Below, one piece after another: positions 23,930 to 36,237 of a DNA stretch of 64,000 bases (within the stretch, counting starts at the first letter, position 1; the number at the start of each line of letters is the position of its first letter). Under the pieces are notes generated by a model. That model made no database searches. It had not been told where the DNA came from and worked only from the letters and a program-made list of their open reading frames with translations. The translations under genes and the position numbers were made by a program. This DNA is from Acanthosepion esculentum. Its lineage: Eukaryota; Mollusca; Cephalopoda; Sepiida; Sepiidae. Where the stretch lies: positions 147,385,164-147,449,163 of the forward strand of contig OZ038478.1 in assembly GCA_964036315.1 (NCBI GenBank), written 5' to 3'.

Positions 23930-24160
23930 TTTCTCAGGTCAGCGGACAGTGTGACCTAACAGCCGCAGAGAGGCGCTCTCGTGGAGTTGAACATCAGAAA
24001 ATCTAATAGGAGGCAGGGAGGCCCCACGGTGGTTGGTAAAAGAGAGCAGTTTTGAGGCATTAAATTTAACCAGCCATTTTTTGCCACAGTCAACGACAGT
24101 TTGGAGGTCCTTTTCGAGACCAACGGCCAGGTTAGTGTTGTCAGTGATGCGAGATGTCCT
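23930..24160 (-). pseudogene. LINE RT C-terminal fragment
   Basis: The minus strand reads TNLAVGLEKDLQTVVDCGKK, WLVKFNAS, ASLPPIRFSDVQL and ESASLRLLG. This matches the order in the LINE at 63050-63340 (KDLQSVVDW, EKWMVNFNASK, PIRMSEDQL, SSLRLLG). Both ends are truncated; same LINE group, opposite strand. Confidence 0.75.
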
Positions 24161-24239
24161 ATTGTGTTCTCAATCTTCTATAACTCCTTCCGTGCTAGTC
24201 GCATTCCCGCCTTGCTTGTGGTGAATTGTTTAAAACACT

Positions 24240-27000
24240 TCTTCCTCTTCTAGCTCTGCTATTATGCCATCTTCCCATGTTTCAATCCTATACTTGCATC
24301 CTCTAAAGAATACTTTATCACCGACCTTGAAATAATTGTGTCGCTTTTATTAATTGTTCGTGATTTTCGATTTGGCAATAACTTATCGAACATCCAATTT
24401 ACCGTTCTGGCAAATATTAGTTCCGCGTCGACATTTTAGTTAGATGTTAATCGGTACACACTCAAAAAACTTTGAAGTGCCTCCTCATTTAACTTGTCGT
24501 CCAGACTTGCTTTTTTCAACGCTCTTTGAATGTTCCCACAAAACGTCCGCTTGTGCGTTAGGTCTTGGGTGATACAGTGGAGTCGTAATATAGAAAAAAA
24601 AACTCGCAAAAGACTTTTAAAATTCTTTTCCAGTGAATTGTGTTCCATTATCCGATAATATGGTATCTCTTATGCCATATCTCGCAAACAGTTCATGCAA
24701 GAAATTCTTTGTCACTGAGGATGTAACATTTTTGCACTTGTAAATTTCCGGCCATTTCGTAAAACTATCCACTAACACTAGATAATATGCTCCATCCATA
24801 GGACCTGCAAAATCTATATGCACTTTTGAACACGGAGGTCTTTATTTGGCCAAGGATCTATGTTTGTGATAGGTAGTTTTTCTGCTAGAGCAAAACCTCT
24901 ACATGATTTTACTGTTTTTCGATAACTTGGTCCATTCCGGTCCAATGTACAAAACTTTTCATAAGAGATTTTTATTCATGAAATGGCAGGATGTCCGGAA
25001 TGAGAATTATGTAATATATGTTTCTGTAGCATCCTCGGTATTACAATTCTTTGCCCGTACGGTAGAACAGAATTGAATATCGAGCAAGAGTTCAATTCGT
25101 GATTCTGTTCGTCTTTAGTTTGTTTGTATTGCTTCTTTATTTAAAGAATAAATAATAATAAAGACTTCTACTTTTCTTTATTTTCATCAAGTGTAAAAGT
25201 TCATTCCCGTACTACGTTGCACAGGATGTTTTTAATTTCCATCTCGCTTTTTAGCGCTGCTATGACTGTCCTTCAATGGTTCTGCATTTTTAGGTATTAA
25301 CCTAGATAACCCATCCGAATGTCCTAAAGTTTTAGACGGTTGGTACTCCATCGTAAAATTATAATTTAATAAGATTGTACCTCAGCGCTATAATCAGTTA
25401 GTTGTATGAATATGCATACCTTTATTTGAAAAATATATGGCTAATAACGTTTTATGGTCTGTTTGTAACGGAAAATTTCTTCCATGAATAAATTTATGGA
25501 ATATTTTGACAGCGAATATGATTACGATATCTTTTTTCTTTGTCTGGCTGTAATTTATCTCTGCCGGTAGAAGTGAGCGTGAAGCATGAGCGAAAGCTTT
25601 CATTTTACCATCATCGAATTTGTGAAAATCAACGCTCCAATACCGTAATCACTAGAATCTAACGCAACTATAATTTTTGATTTTGCTGTGATACTATTGT
25701 GCCAATGGTAGTATGAAATTAAGATTAAAATGGTTCATGTGAAATCCCCGTATAGGATCTGGAGAATTGTAAGAGATGAAAATGTTCAAAACATTAACGT
25801 GAAAACACGAATTGAAATATGAAGCAAGGAAAAAATAGATTTTTCCTTTTGATAAACTGATGGGCAAATGGAATTGTGAATTTGTAAAGCCAAAATGTAA
25901 AATATAGATTTTAAATCGGTGATTTTGAAAATTAACAACAACGACAGCGGCAGCACTGACAAGCGTGGGTAGGACCCCTGATTGAGCCGGGTGTGCCGTG
26001 TTATATTGAATCATAGGGCACTAGCGATAAATCAGACGTAAGACTTCTTTTTTTCATCGCATCAAAAAACTTTTGACATCTATGATCCCAATTCCACTTG
26101 ACTCGTTTTTTCTGTAGATTGCTAAGTGGAGTTGTCAAATTATGTAAATTAGGTACATAAATTCGATAATAATTAGCCAGTCCTAAAAAAGCTTGTAACG
26201 TTTGTTGGTGTAGGTATATTTCTAATTGCATTTGCCCTCGATGGATCTGGTTTCCTACCATTTTTAGCAATAATTTGTCCTAGGCATTTTATTTTTGACA
26301 AAAACAATTCACATTTTTCAACAGTAAGCTTGAATTCGTATATTCTTACTTTTTGCATAATTGTCTTGACATGCCCCAAATGTTCTCCATTCGACATATT
26401 CTTTATCAAATTATCGTCCAGACACAACACTGCGAAATCACAATCCGCCAACATGGTATCTATGGCTTTTTTAAAAAATATCTAATGCCACATTTATAGC
26501 AAAATGAAGTCGATTAAACATATAAACCTCTGTGAGTATTTAGCATCGTTAATTGAGAACAGTGATTTTTTATCTGAATTAGTAAATATGTTTCAGAGAG
26601 ATCCAGATTTGAAAATATTTTTCCATCGCTTAACTTCGAAAAATTCCTTCTGAACTTGGTAATGGATAACTGTGACAACTGTTTAATGCAGTCAAGATAT
26701 CTGCGCGAACAGGAATTTTGTCATATTTTGTCTATACGTACACCGCTGGTTCAGCCCATTTGGAATGGTTTATTTTCTTGAATACACCAATCCTCCCTAG
26801 TCTATCCAACTCTCCATTTACTTATTCGAATGATGCGAATGGTACGCCTAGTTTCGGTTAAAATACTGGCATTGGACATTTTTTTATTTGAAAACTCGTC
26901 TTGAATTTTGAACACCGACCCAGTTCATTAGACAGAACGTCAGGAAAAGTTATTCTTAATTCTTTCTTAAGATTTTCGCTCTGACTTTTTGTAACTTGTC
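24240..27000 (-). pseudogene. Ty3/Gypsy pol remnant in the usual order RT - RNase H - integrase
   Basis: From right to left on the minus strand: the RT start (about 26960, ITFPDVLSNELGRC; FKKINHSKWAEPAVYV), the RT palm with a degraded catalytic box (VLCLDDNLI for YLDD) and KIKCLGQII, and LGLANYYR with NWDHRCQKFF near 26100. The RNase H-like region reads ALDSSDYGIGALIF, HASRSLLPAEINYSQ and TDHKTLLAI at 25680-25410. The integrase zinc region (RIVIPRMLQKHILHNSHSGHP) lies near 25050. The integrase core reads HIDFAGP, LVDSFTKWPEIY and SDNGTQFTGKEF at 24830-24617, continuing to about 24440 and a C-terminal part to 24240. Many stops and frameshifts plus a 310-bp insertion show an old dead copy. Gag and LTRs were not found. 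Its domain order contrasts with the tandem array at 32.8-56.4 kb. Confidence 0.8.
25700..26013. mobile_element. About 310-bp insertion splitting the Gypsy pol remnant
   Basis: The RT/RNase H connection reads to VPYDS at about 26016 and resumes with KIIVALDSSDYG at about 25680. The intervening sequence has no pol similarity, and nothing here identifies its type. Confidence 0.5.
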
Positions 27001-30000
27001 CACTTATATTTTTAGAATAAGTGTTTATCGGATGTTCTCTACATCAAACCTTACCTAGAGAGATTTATTTCTATGTTACCATAATATTCTATTTGCTTTA
27101 TGGCTCAAATATTGTCAGTTTTCGCAATTCTGCTTCTCTATTTACATTTATGTCCTCACAACGCTTGCTTCGGATTGATCTATAATGGTATGTGCAAATG
27201 TTCCTTAAACTCTTTGGAGATCTATAAAGAGAACACAAAGTTAAAACTGATTTTTTCGACAGGAGACTTTCATTCACCTTTCCATTATTACAACTAATAA
27301 GAGAAATATTAGTTATAAAAATAAAAGTGTAAGGTTTATTTATATTGACAGATTAAATAGAAATAATGAAAGTAGGAAGAATTTTTAAAACAAAATACTT
27401 TCACCCTTCAAGATGTATGAGTATTTAACTATCTACAGATTCCTATATTGATTTTCTGTGAATTGTCATACCTTCTTGTGACACCATGTTTGTAATTAAG
27501 TTGTTCTTCTCTTTGACTAGTCATAGCCGGGTTACGATGGAGAGCGATTCAATGGTACTATTGCAAAAGCAAATGGATCAATCTAGACCGGAATACGAAC
27601 GACACGAACCGATTCAATTTGTTATGCCAATTGCATTATCAGCACGTCCACTAAATTTATTAATCCTATTTACGCTGATCATATTTTCGTGTAGTTTGAG
27701 AAATGAAGGCCGAAAGTCAGAAACTTCTAGAAAAGGAAACGAAGGCACTTAAATGGCAAAAAGAAAACATAGCGTGGAATGAAAAGAGAAAGAAAATGAA
27801 AGAAAGTGGGTATAACTAATCAAACTGAAGAAGCAGAAAATGAAAGGTTGAATTTGGAAACAAAGATAAAAAAAGAGAAGCGGAAAATGCGGGATATTCT
27901 TTACTGCTAATGAAAGCGATTAAAACAGAAATAGATGAAGAAACCCTAAAACGAACTTAGAAAAGACATTCAGAAGAGACAAAATAAAAAAAACGTAAAA
28001 GAACTGCTTCAATATCTGAGAAAAACAAGCGAACAAAAAACACAAAAGCAAATTATAACAAAAGAGAAGAATGAGTATAAAGAAGCTACAACAAAGGCTA
28101 AACTAATCCCTCTCTTTTTACTTCCTATCTCACACGTGCGTGAGTACGTCTGGGGCTACACACCTACATAGGCTCTAATTTTGTGATGCAAAAAAGCAGA
28201 ACATTAAAGATTTCTGAATTGCCAAACTGAAGTATTTTCTTAGGAATCCATCAGGTGAGCGAGCCCACAACAAAATAAAAGACGAAAGAATAAACATGCT
28301 ATAAACAAAAGTCGGACAAAAAACCGGGCAGGCGAAATAATGTATTACCTTCTTATGTGTCGTTTGCTTAGCGCCATCTTTTCATATGCATGCACACATA
28401 CACACACACGCACACACACGCAAGAATAGGGTGAGTGGGAGACAATACTTTTTTCTGTATATTAAATGGCAAGCAAGGTTTCGTTGAGTTTGTGTAGATT
28501 AATTTATGACCGTTTGCAAGAAAATTGACAATGGTAACAAAAGGAAGTAAAATATAAATTTCCTTTGGTCTGTAAGAATATGCGTTATTTTTACGACATA
28601 TACCCAACACAAGGAATCTGAAAAATAAAACCTATCGAAGGAAATTATTCCACATTCTTTTTGCCAAACTCATATATCCCCCTTCATTTTTTACTTAGAA
28701 TATGGCTACTGAGAATGTTGATTGTTTATTAATAAGAACATCTATCAGATTTGTTCAAGAAATGCGTTATGGACCATAAGAATTTTGTAGTGAATGTTTT
28801 GCCAGAGTCCAGACATTAAACGAATTGAATCAAAATCAAAACGAAATCTATCGAACATCATTAAAATTTTTGGGAAGTAAGTTGCTTATGTCACAAAATA
28901 TCATGTTTTTTTAATCTTATTTTCTTGTTAAATACATCTGAAATGTTCGGTACGCCGTATCTATGAAACAGTCGCTAAACATTACTCATGAATAATGCGC
29001 CATGCTGCTGTTGAGATTGACTTATGTACGTACGTATGGTATTATTAAAATAAAACTCTAGTTACAAATTACCTTTTAATTTAAAAATTATACGATGTAT
29101 TTTCAGTCAAGATGAAATCCTGAAGAGCAGTTATTTTTCTTCTTCAGTTGACCTATAAGAAAACAAAATAGTAAAATTATAAGTTTGGAGACGTCAAAAT
29201 TTCTAACGTATACGATTCATTTTCAAAACATTTCCAGTCTTGGCAATTTAATTACTGAACCATATGCATAATCATCATGAAATAACTACTTTCAAAAATC
29301 AACATTTTGAAAAGAAGATTTTGATCATACAAAAATTTGTTCTCTCCCTCCTGCGCAAAGGAACTTGAATTTAATAACATTATTAATAAAGTATATTCAA
29401 TTTGGTATAATTTGCTATATAAGCTGCTACTTTTAAACAATGAATGATTTTATGAAATTTGAATCAGTGCATTAAATAGAAAAATAGCATCTGTTTTTAG
29501 AAATCACAATTGCATTCACTTACGTGCTCATACCCTTGCGAAGGATATGAATCCTCTTCTCCTCCCTCAGCTATGGGTAAAAAGCAGGACAGACCGAGTT
29601 TTATAGCTTTGGATCGCAACTGGTCTACCGCAGTAAGAAATAGCAACCTACTGCGGGAAAAAAATCTGCCTCGTCAGTCATGTATCTTTCGATACATGAT
29701 CACCTAAGCGTGTATCACGCATGACATAAGTGACTTTTAGAAATCAAATATATTTTATTATAATTGAATGACTTCCAAATTTCCCTGATATTTTGCGATG
29801 ACGAATTATCATAATTTACAGTCAGATTAACTTAATTATCTCTATTAAGATAACAGTTTTCGATCGTTGTGATATGCAGCCTTCTTCACGTGTTTCTGGA
29901 ATCAGTAAAATTCAAACTGAATATCTGACATAATCTATGCGGATAGATATTTATCATTAAGCCGTCCATGTTCAGCGATACCTCGTCTTGGTCAATTGTT

Positions 30001-30299
30001 CAGTTGTTTTTCCTACGATTCGCTGTCTGTGTTTATTACGTCACTCAAGTATTGCACTCACTGTTAAGGGTATTCGAAACTAATTATTTTGTCTGTATTC
30101 TAGTTCTAAAGAGTCGACCTAACAATTCGTTCGTCTTTTCTTTTTTACCAATCTGACCTGGCATCAAGTCATCAGTTACATTCACATAGCCATGACGTCG
30201 TTTCACCTCTGTTTTCTCTATTTCGATTGCAATGGTTCTAATGAGCTCTCCTTTTGGGTACCCAGAATGCGTACTTTTAAACGTACTACTAGGTCTCAT
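27001..30299. other. AT-rich spacer without a supportable gene
   Basis: It contains an A/G-rich stretch at 27700-28100 whose translations are Lys/Glu-rich, including a Met-start frame at 27486-27752 with one hydrophobic segment. It also has an imperfect (CA)n tract at 28388-28423. None of these shows a known motif, a splice-bounded frame or repeat boundaries. Confidence 0.5.
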
Positions 30300-30570
30300 A
30301 GTTTTACTCTTGATAGCTAGATGTAACCGTAAGTTCTATTCAAATAGTTTCTTCTCTTGCATTTCTCATACGTTTTCTAGTTGCCCTCTCACCTACAATC
30401 TTCAAAACTTTAAATGCAACATCATTCACCATCTCATGTATTTTTTAAACTTGTTCTTTTATTGCCCTTTCTTATAATTAAAGTCATCACATTCTTTTCT
30501 ACTGCTAATAACCCCTTTTCTTCTACGAGGCATTGTCGCATAGCTTGGGATGACATGATTAAACAAATAC
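30300..30570 (+). pseudogene. LINE ORF2 C-terminal relic plus tail
   Basis: The frame reads ARCNRKFYSNSFFS, then LQNFKCNIIHHLM, the same order as the LINE end at 63750-63895 (VRCRRLFYSNSFMS ... LQRFKCSVNRHLQ). It is followed by the decayed 3' tail to about 30570. Strongly 5'-truncated. Confidence 0.7.
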
Positions 30571-30835
30571 ATGTTGTCAATTGTTTTATTGAAAAACATC
30601 AACTGACAGACTGCGCATCCGTTTCTTTATATTGTCAGCGAAACATTTAAAAAAAAAATGAAATCGCCATTTCAACAACATTCGTTCGCTAGTTGTTTTG
30701 GCTTTCATTCAGTGCATCAAAATATCTTTGGTAAAATTGACTTCTTCTCTAATGAACATCTCATTTATCTTCAATATTATTGTCAACATGAACCGTCACA
30801 GAAAACTAAGTGGTATTGCGCATAAAGAAATCACA

Positions 30836-30982
<147 letters not shown>

Positions 30983-31058
30983 AATCATTGATCAAATGCA
31001 AGGAAGAATCTGCAATGACATCGGTCATGACCTTGCATCTTGGTTTCAATCAATTTCC

Positions 31059-31455
31059 CACCGCCGTAATGTAGTTTCCCTCTTCTTTTTCTACAAACAC
31101 TTTTGTGGTAATTGTTCTGAGAAACTTTCTACTATAGTACTTAGTTTTTCTGGATTGAAGCGCAGTACATGATTGGCGGCAAGGTCTCATCATACTTTTG
31201 TTGAAATGGCTAGATGTAAACGTAAGTGCTATGCTAAGAGTTTCTTCTCACACTTCTCGCATGTTGAACTATTTTCCAGTTTCTTACTTCCAGTCAACTT
31301 TAAACTTCAAAAATATAAGTGCAATGTCAATCGTTATCTTATGTCTTGTTATTTTTTTCTGTCACCTTATTATTTTCCTAGGAGGCTCTAACACTCAGTA
31401 ACTACTTGCGTCTTGATGCCGGTATTACCTTGCTTCTGATGAAATCACTAATACA
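31059..31455 (+). pseudogene. LINE ORF2 C-terminal relic plus tail
   Basis: It reads HRRNVVSLFFFYKHFCGNCSE, then ARCKRKCYAKSFFSHFSHV and FKLQKYKCNVNRYLMS, with small breaks. This is collinear with the LINE end at 63600-63895. The tail (CTCAGTAAC ... ATGAAATCACTAATAC) runs into CA/TA simple repeats. It is the best preserved of the three truncated copies. Confidence 0.75.
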
Positions 31456-31486
31456 TAAATACACACACACATATACACACGCATAA

Positions 31487-31492
<6 letters not shown>

Positions 31493-31554
<62 letters not shown>
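31493..31554 (+). repeat. (TA)n microsatellite
   Basis: About 60 bp of TA following a CA-rich lead-in. Confidence 0.95.
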
Positions 31555-31557
<3 letters not shown>

Positions 31558-32363
31558 CTCAAGGAGATGTTCATACTATTTTCAAGCATGTGCAACTCTG
31601 TAATACTGTTATTTTAAAAGTAATATACTGTTCAATTTTATTTCAAGCTTTGTATGGCTTCACGGCCATGGATCGAACAATCAAACACATAGTAGTCTAT
31701 ATTCTAAACATATTTTTTAAATAAACTACATATTAGTTATGCAATTCTTGGTAATTCCTGGTAAATAAGTTTGATCTTGTGCAGCTATCATTAATAAATA
31801 CGTGTTTACTTTTAGCCCCGCATTATTCAGCCACTGTTTATCTCACTCTTGATCCCCCTGAAGTAGTTTTGTTTCCAGATGTTTAACCTGTGTTTAAAAT
31901 TTAAATTGATTTTTTTTTGTATTTGTGGGTTGAATATTTTCATACAATTTATTAACAGTGACGCCCAGGTCTTTAAGAATGCATTTTTCTTTTAAACTGA
32001 TATTTTTTAAATCATTCCTTCCCCCTTAACAATTTGTAGCAACCAGTCAGATGTGCTCTTTAAATGTATTAAAATAAATTGACAGAAAGTGTGATTACCA
32101 CCATTACTTCTCGCAATATAAATACAGTCGACACGCGACTCTGTATAGCGCATTTTATTGCAGATCATTAATTTTATTGTAATCAATTTTCTTAATTCAG
32201 TGTAACACTGATGAAGATCTAGGAAGGTACTTGGGAAATGAAAGTGATTTTCACTCTTACAGTGCATTTCTTGACTCATTCAATTGTAATATACGGAAAA
32301 ATATTAGTCAATACAAAAGTATTATGATAAAAATAAGAAGATATGCCTCTAATATATTCAAAA

Positions 32364-32460
<97 letters not shown>

Positions 32461-32782
32461 CAAAATCAAGGAATACTAACCACTCAAGCTACTATGGTTT
32501 ACATTGGTAAGGTTTCTTCAGGTAGTAGAGGCTAATAGTGATTCCCGACAAAAATTAATTATTTTTCTTTTCCATTCTCGAAGGGGATAGCATTTGAAGG
32601 CGGGCAGTAATGCAAGAATATTTGTAATGTAAGTGAGGGGAGAGAAAATTAATATTAATAAAATTTATATAAAAATATATTAAAAAATTATAATATATAA
32701 AGAATATTAAATATTGGAAGGAGGGAAATTTAATATAAATAATAATTAATATTTCTTTTAAAAACTAATGAGAGAGGCATTG
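31555..32782. other. AT-rich flank of the retrotransposon array, no gene seen
   Basis: Holds a (TA)n tract at 32368-32461 and otherwise AT-rich sequence. No LTR, PPT or target duplication closing the left end of the array could be recognised. Confidence 0.5.
32368..32461 (+). repeat. (TA)n microsatellite
   Basis: About 92 bp TA with a single ACA interruption. Confidence 0.95.
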
Positions 32783-34549
32783 CTAGAGATAATTTAAGAG
32801 AAGGGGAAATCTATTAATAATAATATGATAATTGTGAGGAGTGGCAAATTCGAATGATCGCTGACCGGAGGATGTCCAAACAAATTTGGCTTTCTTTGAT
32901 AACAGCTGGGTGAGCCGTGACGCTACATCAGAAAAGTTCCTGCAGAATTTCCGATAGTATCCGGCCATTCCAAGGAACCGCCTTAGGTTCCTGATATTCT
33001 GTGGAGCTGAGACGTTCAAGATGACTTGAACCTTAGCGTCAATGGGGGAGATTTTGCCATATCCTACTGGATGACCCAAGTATGCCAATTCGGCCTTTCC
33101 AAACTCACTCTTCGACAGGTGGATAGTAAGATTCGCTTGTCGGAGCCTATCGAAAACGTTCTGTAATGTTGTAATGTGGTCTGCCCAGTTCGTATGGTAG
33201 ATTACTATGTCATCGATATACGTCGCGACATTAGGTAGGTCTCGCATACAGTAATTCATCATCCGTTGGAACGTGGCCTGAGAATTTTTCATGCCGAAAG
33301 GCATGACGCGATATTGGTATAGACAATCAGGCGTCACGAAGGCTGATATATCTTTGGCGCGCTCAGTAAGAGGCACACACCAATAACTCTTCAACAGATC
33401 CAACTTGGTGATATACGTCACTTTACCGATTTGGTCTATACAGTCATCCATTCGGGGAATGGGATGGGAATCGGTGTGGGTAAAGGTATTCAACTTACGG
33501 TAGTCCGTGCAAAACCGTATCGAGCCATCAGGTTTCTTGACAGGTACACATGGAGATGACCAGCTACTCTGGCTGGGTTCGATTATCCCATGGTGAAGCA
33601 TATACTCCACTTCTTGCCGTATTATTTCCGCCTTCTGCGGGTTGACACGGTATGGATGTTGCTTAACAGGGTGGGCATTTCCGACATCTACACCGTGTTG
33701 AGTAATATCAGTCCGTCTAGGTACGTCTGGGAATAAGTCGTGGAATTTTCGGATGAGATGGGTTACTTCGTTCTTTTCGTCGTGGGTTAAGTGATTTAAC
33801 TTAGACGAAATATTTGATAGTATTTCTGAATTCAGTAACCTCAGGGAATGATCCGTTTTCTGCAGGACTTCTGGGTGTACGTCTGCATGACTGGAGGCAT
33901 AGAGGGGTCCATCTACGGCTAGGATAGGGCTTGGTTTCTCTCTCTCGTAATATGGTTTGAGCATATTAATGTGGCACATTTGTGTTCCTTTACTTCGGTG
34001 TGGAGTGTTCACAATGAAGTTGAGGTCGCTAACCTTCCGAGAAATTTCGTAAGGACCATGAAATCGAGACTTCGGTGGTTGACCGGACAACGGTAAAAGC
34101 ACCAGTACTTTGTCTCCGACATCGTAACTTCTTCGAATGGTGTTACGATCGTACTGTCTCTTCATCTTGTTCTGGACTGTTTTAAGTTTCTCTCGTGCCA
34201 ATTCATAAGCCTCGTGCAATCGGGTTCGAAAACGGGATACATATTCTAAAATCGATTCGTTTGTGGGGGTTTCTTGTAACCATCTTCCGTTTAACATAGA
34301 CAAAGGTCCCCGCACTGTGTGTCCGAATACTAATTCGAACGGGCTGAATTCCAGTGATTCTTGTGGCGCGTCTCTCGCGGCAAATATCAAGAACGGGAAA
34401 CCTTCGTCCCAATCTTTCTGATGATCTGAGCAGTATGCCCGGATCATCGTTTTTAGAGTAGAGTGAAATCGCTCTAGAGCTCCTTGAGATTGGGGATGAT
34501 ATGCACTCGACCAATCATCCTGGGCGGGTGTGTGTGTGTGGGCCTCCAC
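32783..34549 (-). CDS. Unit 5 family A pol: integrase C-half fused in frame to reverse transcriptase
   Basis: A single uninterrupted frame of 588 codons. Residues 1-90 hold the end of the integrase core (SSAYHPQSQGALERFHST, with the third catalytic Glu). Residues about 130-200 hold the GPY/F-type C-terminal module (KVLVLLPLSG, FHGPYEI, HINMLKPYYERE). Next comes a linker and then RT from about 255 (LIRKFHDLFPDVP). RT shows DGSIRFCTDYRKLN, ITKLDLLKSYW, VMPFGMKNSQATF, the catalytic YIDDIVIY box and LRRFLGMAGYYRKFC. It ends artificially after WTSSGQRSFE, so RNase H is missing. Integrase lying upstream of RT in one frame is the Gmr1-type order, the reverse of ordinary Ty3/Gypsy. The integrase zinc region and the first two catalytic Asp are deleted. 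The apparent start is internal to integrase. Confidence 0.9.
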   Translation of the reverse strand: MEAHTHTPAQDDWSSAYHPQSQGALERFHSTLKTMIRAYCSDHQKDWDEGFPFLIFAARDAPQESLEFSPFELVFGHTVRGPLSMLNGRWLQETPTNESILEYVSRFRTRLHEAYELAREKLKTVQNKMKRQYDRNTIRRSYDVGDKVLVLLPLSGQPPKSRFHGPYEISRKVSDLNFIVNTPHRSKGTQMCHINMLKPYYEREKPSPILAVDGPLYASSHADVHPEVLQKTDHSLRLLNSEILSNISSKLNHLTHDEKNEVTHLIRKFHDLFPDVPRRTDITQHGVDVGNAHPVKQHPYRVNPQKAEIIRQEVEYMLHHGIIEPSQSSWSSPCVPVKKPDGSIRFCTDYRKLNTFTHTDSHPIPRMDDCIDQIGKVTYITKLDLLKSYWCVPLTERAKDISAFVTPDCLYQYRVMPFGMKNSQATFQRMMNYCMRDLPNVATYIDDIVIYHTNWADHITTLQNVFDRLRQANLTIHLSKSEFGKAELAYLGHPVGYGKISPIDAKVQVILNVSAPQNIRNLRRFLGMAGYYRKFCRNFSDVASRLTQLLSKKAKFVWTSSGQRSFEFATPHNYHIIINRFPLLLNYL

Positions 34550-34598
34550 TTCAGCATTAAGATGTCGTTCTCGACGTAATATCCTGATGGTACCTTGT

Positions 34599-35837
34599 TC
34601 AATTCTTCCTCAGGTAACGTTTCTTCGAACAGGGGGAAGCGATTTGGCTATCCTCTCTCTGTTCGATTGCCATAGACCTTTCTATGGTGGGTATGACATC
34701 TGTTGTTTCCTTCTGCGGGATAGGGCTTGATGTCGGAATCTGTTCGAGCATAGGGTTCGATCCTATCTCATGGCCTAAGCAAGTTTGGGAGAGGTCAACT
34801 ACCTCGTCCCCTTCGTCCTCGCTTTCCATTCTGGCACTCGTCTCCTCGGCTCTCTTCCTCGCATTCGCTCGGGTCACCACACATGATGGGAATATTCCAG
34901 GATGCATTTCCTCGATCTTCTCAGTCTCCTCTGAGACGCTCGGTTTTTCCACCACTCTTGGATGGGGTACAACTCTTTCTCCAGCCAGGTCATTTCCCAG
35001 TAACATCGATATACCTTTCATAGGCATACTATCAACCACTCCGATGACTATAGTTCCACATACTATATCAGAGTCAAGGGAGATCCGGTGAAGCGGGACA
35101 CTGACAAAACCACTTCCTACCCCTTGTATAACTACTCGTTCGCCCGTGGCTGTCTCTGATCCGCGTGGCATGTCTTCTTCGACTATCAGAGATTGGGTCG
35201 CTCCTGTGTCTCTTAGGATTTTGATTTTAACCCTCTTCGTGCGGTTATCCACCGGACATACGGAGCCGTCCGACACAAATGGTTTGTATTCCTCTCTGAT
35301 TTGACCTTTGATCTTCCTGCTGAGATCCATATGCGACGATATAAACCCTTGTGGTTTATTCGACACTCCACTTCTGTGTTCGGCACTTTTCTGCGCGAAA
35401 CAATTCGCTGCCATGTGTCCTACCTTCCCACAGTAGTAACACGTCATGTTTTTCCCTCCTTCCGTCCGTCGGGGGGTAAAAGTTTGAGAATCAAACCGTT
35501 TACTTTTCGGGGTGTTCGGGCTGTTCGGGCGATGTGGGTAGTTGGCCTGACCAGGTCTTGTCCTCGGACCAGCGCTAGCCATTACTCGAGGCTTTGTGCT
35601 TCTCCCATATTCAGATGGGTCCTCTGATTTATTCCTGCCTCGCTTATGCGTTAGTGAATATTCATCTGCGAGGGTAGCCATCTCATAGGCTGTGTCGACA
35701 TGTTTCTCATAGAGACATAAAATAATCAGAGCAAAACAACGCATGTACATATTCATACATATATTTACATAATGACAAACAGTTATCAACACAACATACA
35801 AAATGTCATAAAGATTATATCTATATAGCCTGGCCAT
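34599..35837 (-). CDS. Unit 5 family A Gag end plus protease
   Basis: Open for 412 codons. The first 45 or so residues derive from leader sequence, not Gag. True Gag similarity starts at VDTAYEMATLADEYSLTHKR (compare TDTGYELAALADEYTITHR in family B). A zinc knuckle CYYCGKVGHMAANC follows at about residue 130. The aspartic protease begins with ILRDTGATQSLI and includes the SMLLGNDLAG strand. The frame breaks at a G-tract (34632-34636 plus strand) just before the integrase lead-in ELNKVPSGYYVENDILMLKW. Gag processing and protease activity are family knowledge; the capsid part of Gag is absent from this unit. Confidence 0.85.
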   Translation of the reverse strand: MARLYRYNLYDILYVVLITVCHYVNICMNMYMRCFALIILCLYEKHVDTAYEMATLADEYSLTHKRGRNKSEDPSEYGRSTKPRVMASAGPRTRPGQANYPHRPNSPNTPKSKRFDSQTFTPRRTEGGKNMTCYYCGKVGHMAANCFAQKSAEHRSGVSNKPQGFISSHMDLSRKIKGQIREEYKPFVSDGSVCPVDNRTKRVKIKILRDTGATQSLIVEEDMPRGSETATGERVVIQGVGSGFVSVPLHRISLDSDIVCGTIVIGVVDSMPMKGISMLLGNDLAGERVVPHPRVVEKPSVSEETEKIEEMHPGIFPSCVVTRANARKRAEETSARMESEDEGDEVVDLSQTCLGHEIGSNPMLEQIPTSSPIPQKETTDVIPTIERSMAIEQREDSQIASPCSKKRYLRKN

Positions 35838-35854
35838 GGCTAACGTCTTTTATC

Positions 35855-35857
<3 letters not shown>

Positions 35858-35901
<44 letters not shown>
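35858..35901 (+). repeat. (TA)n tract in the unit 5 leader
   Basis: About 42 bp TA at the fixed leader position found in every unit. Confidence 0.95.
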
Positions 35902-35903
<2 letters not shown>

Positions 35904-36237
35904 CCTTTCTTTCTTTTTCTTCTTTGAGACATGTGCATTTACAGATCTTTTCTTTTTCTCTTTTTTTTTGTTGGAAAATAAATCGAGTCACTAGGGTTTC
36001 GTTTGTTCGATTTTCCCTTCTCTTTTTCTTTTCTAAGGCCCGTTAACCTTTTCATAGGATATAATTTCGGAAATGGAAGTACTTATCTTATTCCCTTTTC
36101 TAGGGGGGATTTGTCTTCTCTGTGGCGAGTCTATTTACGGGGCGCTGGGTGTGCCTCGGAGTTATGATATCTTCGATCCTACCTCGGCGAACATCGGCTC
36201 ATAACTGATTTTTAACTTCCACAACATGCCCCACGTG

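Noticed and set aside
27486..28090. Lys/Glu-rich frames that look like a coiled coil
   Set aside because: A/G-rich composition explains them; frames are short, broken and without splice sites.
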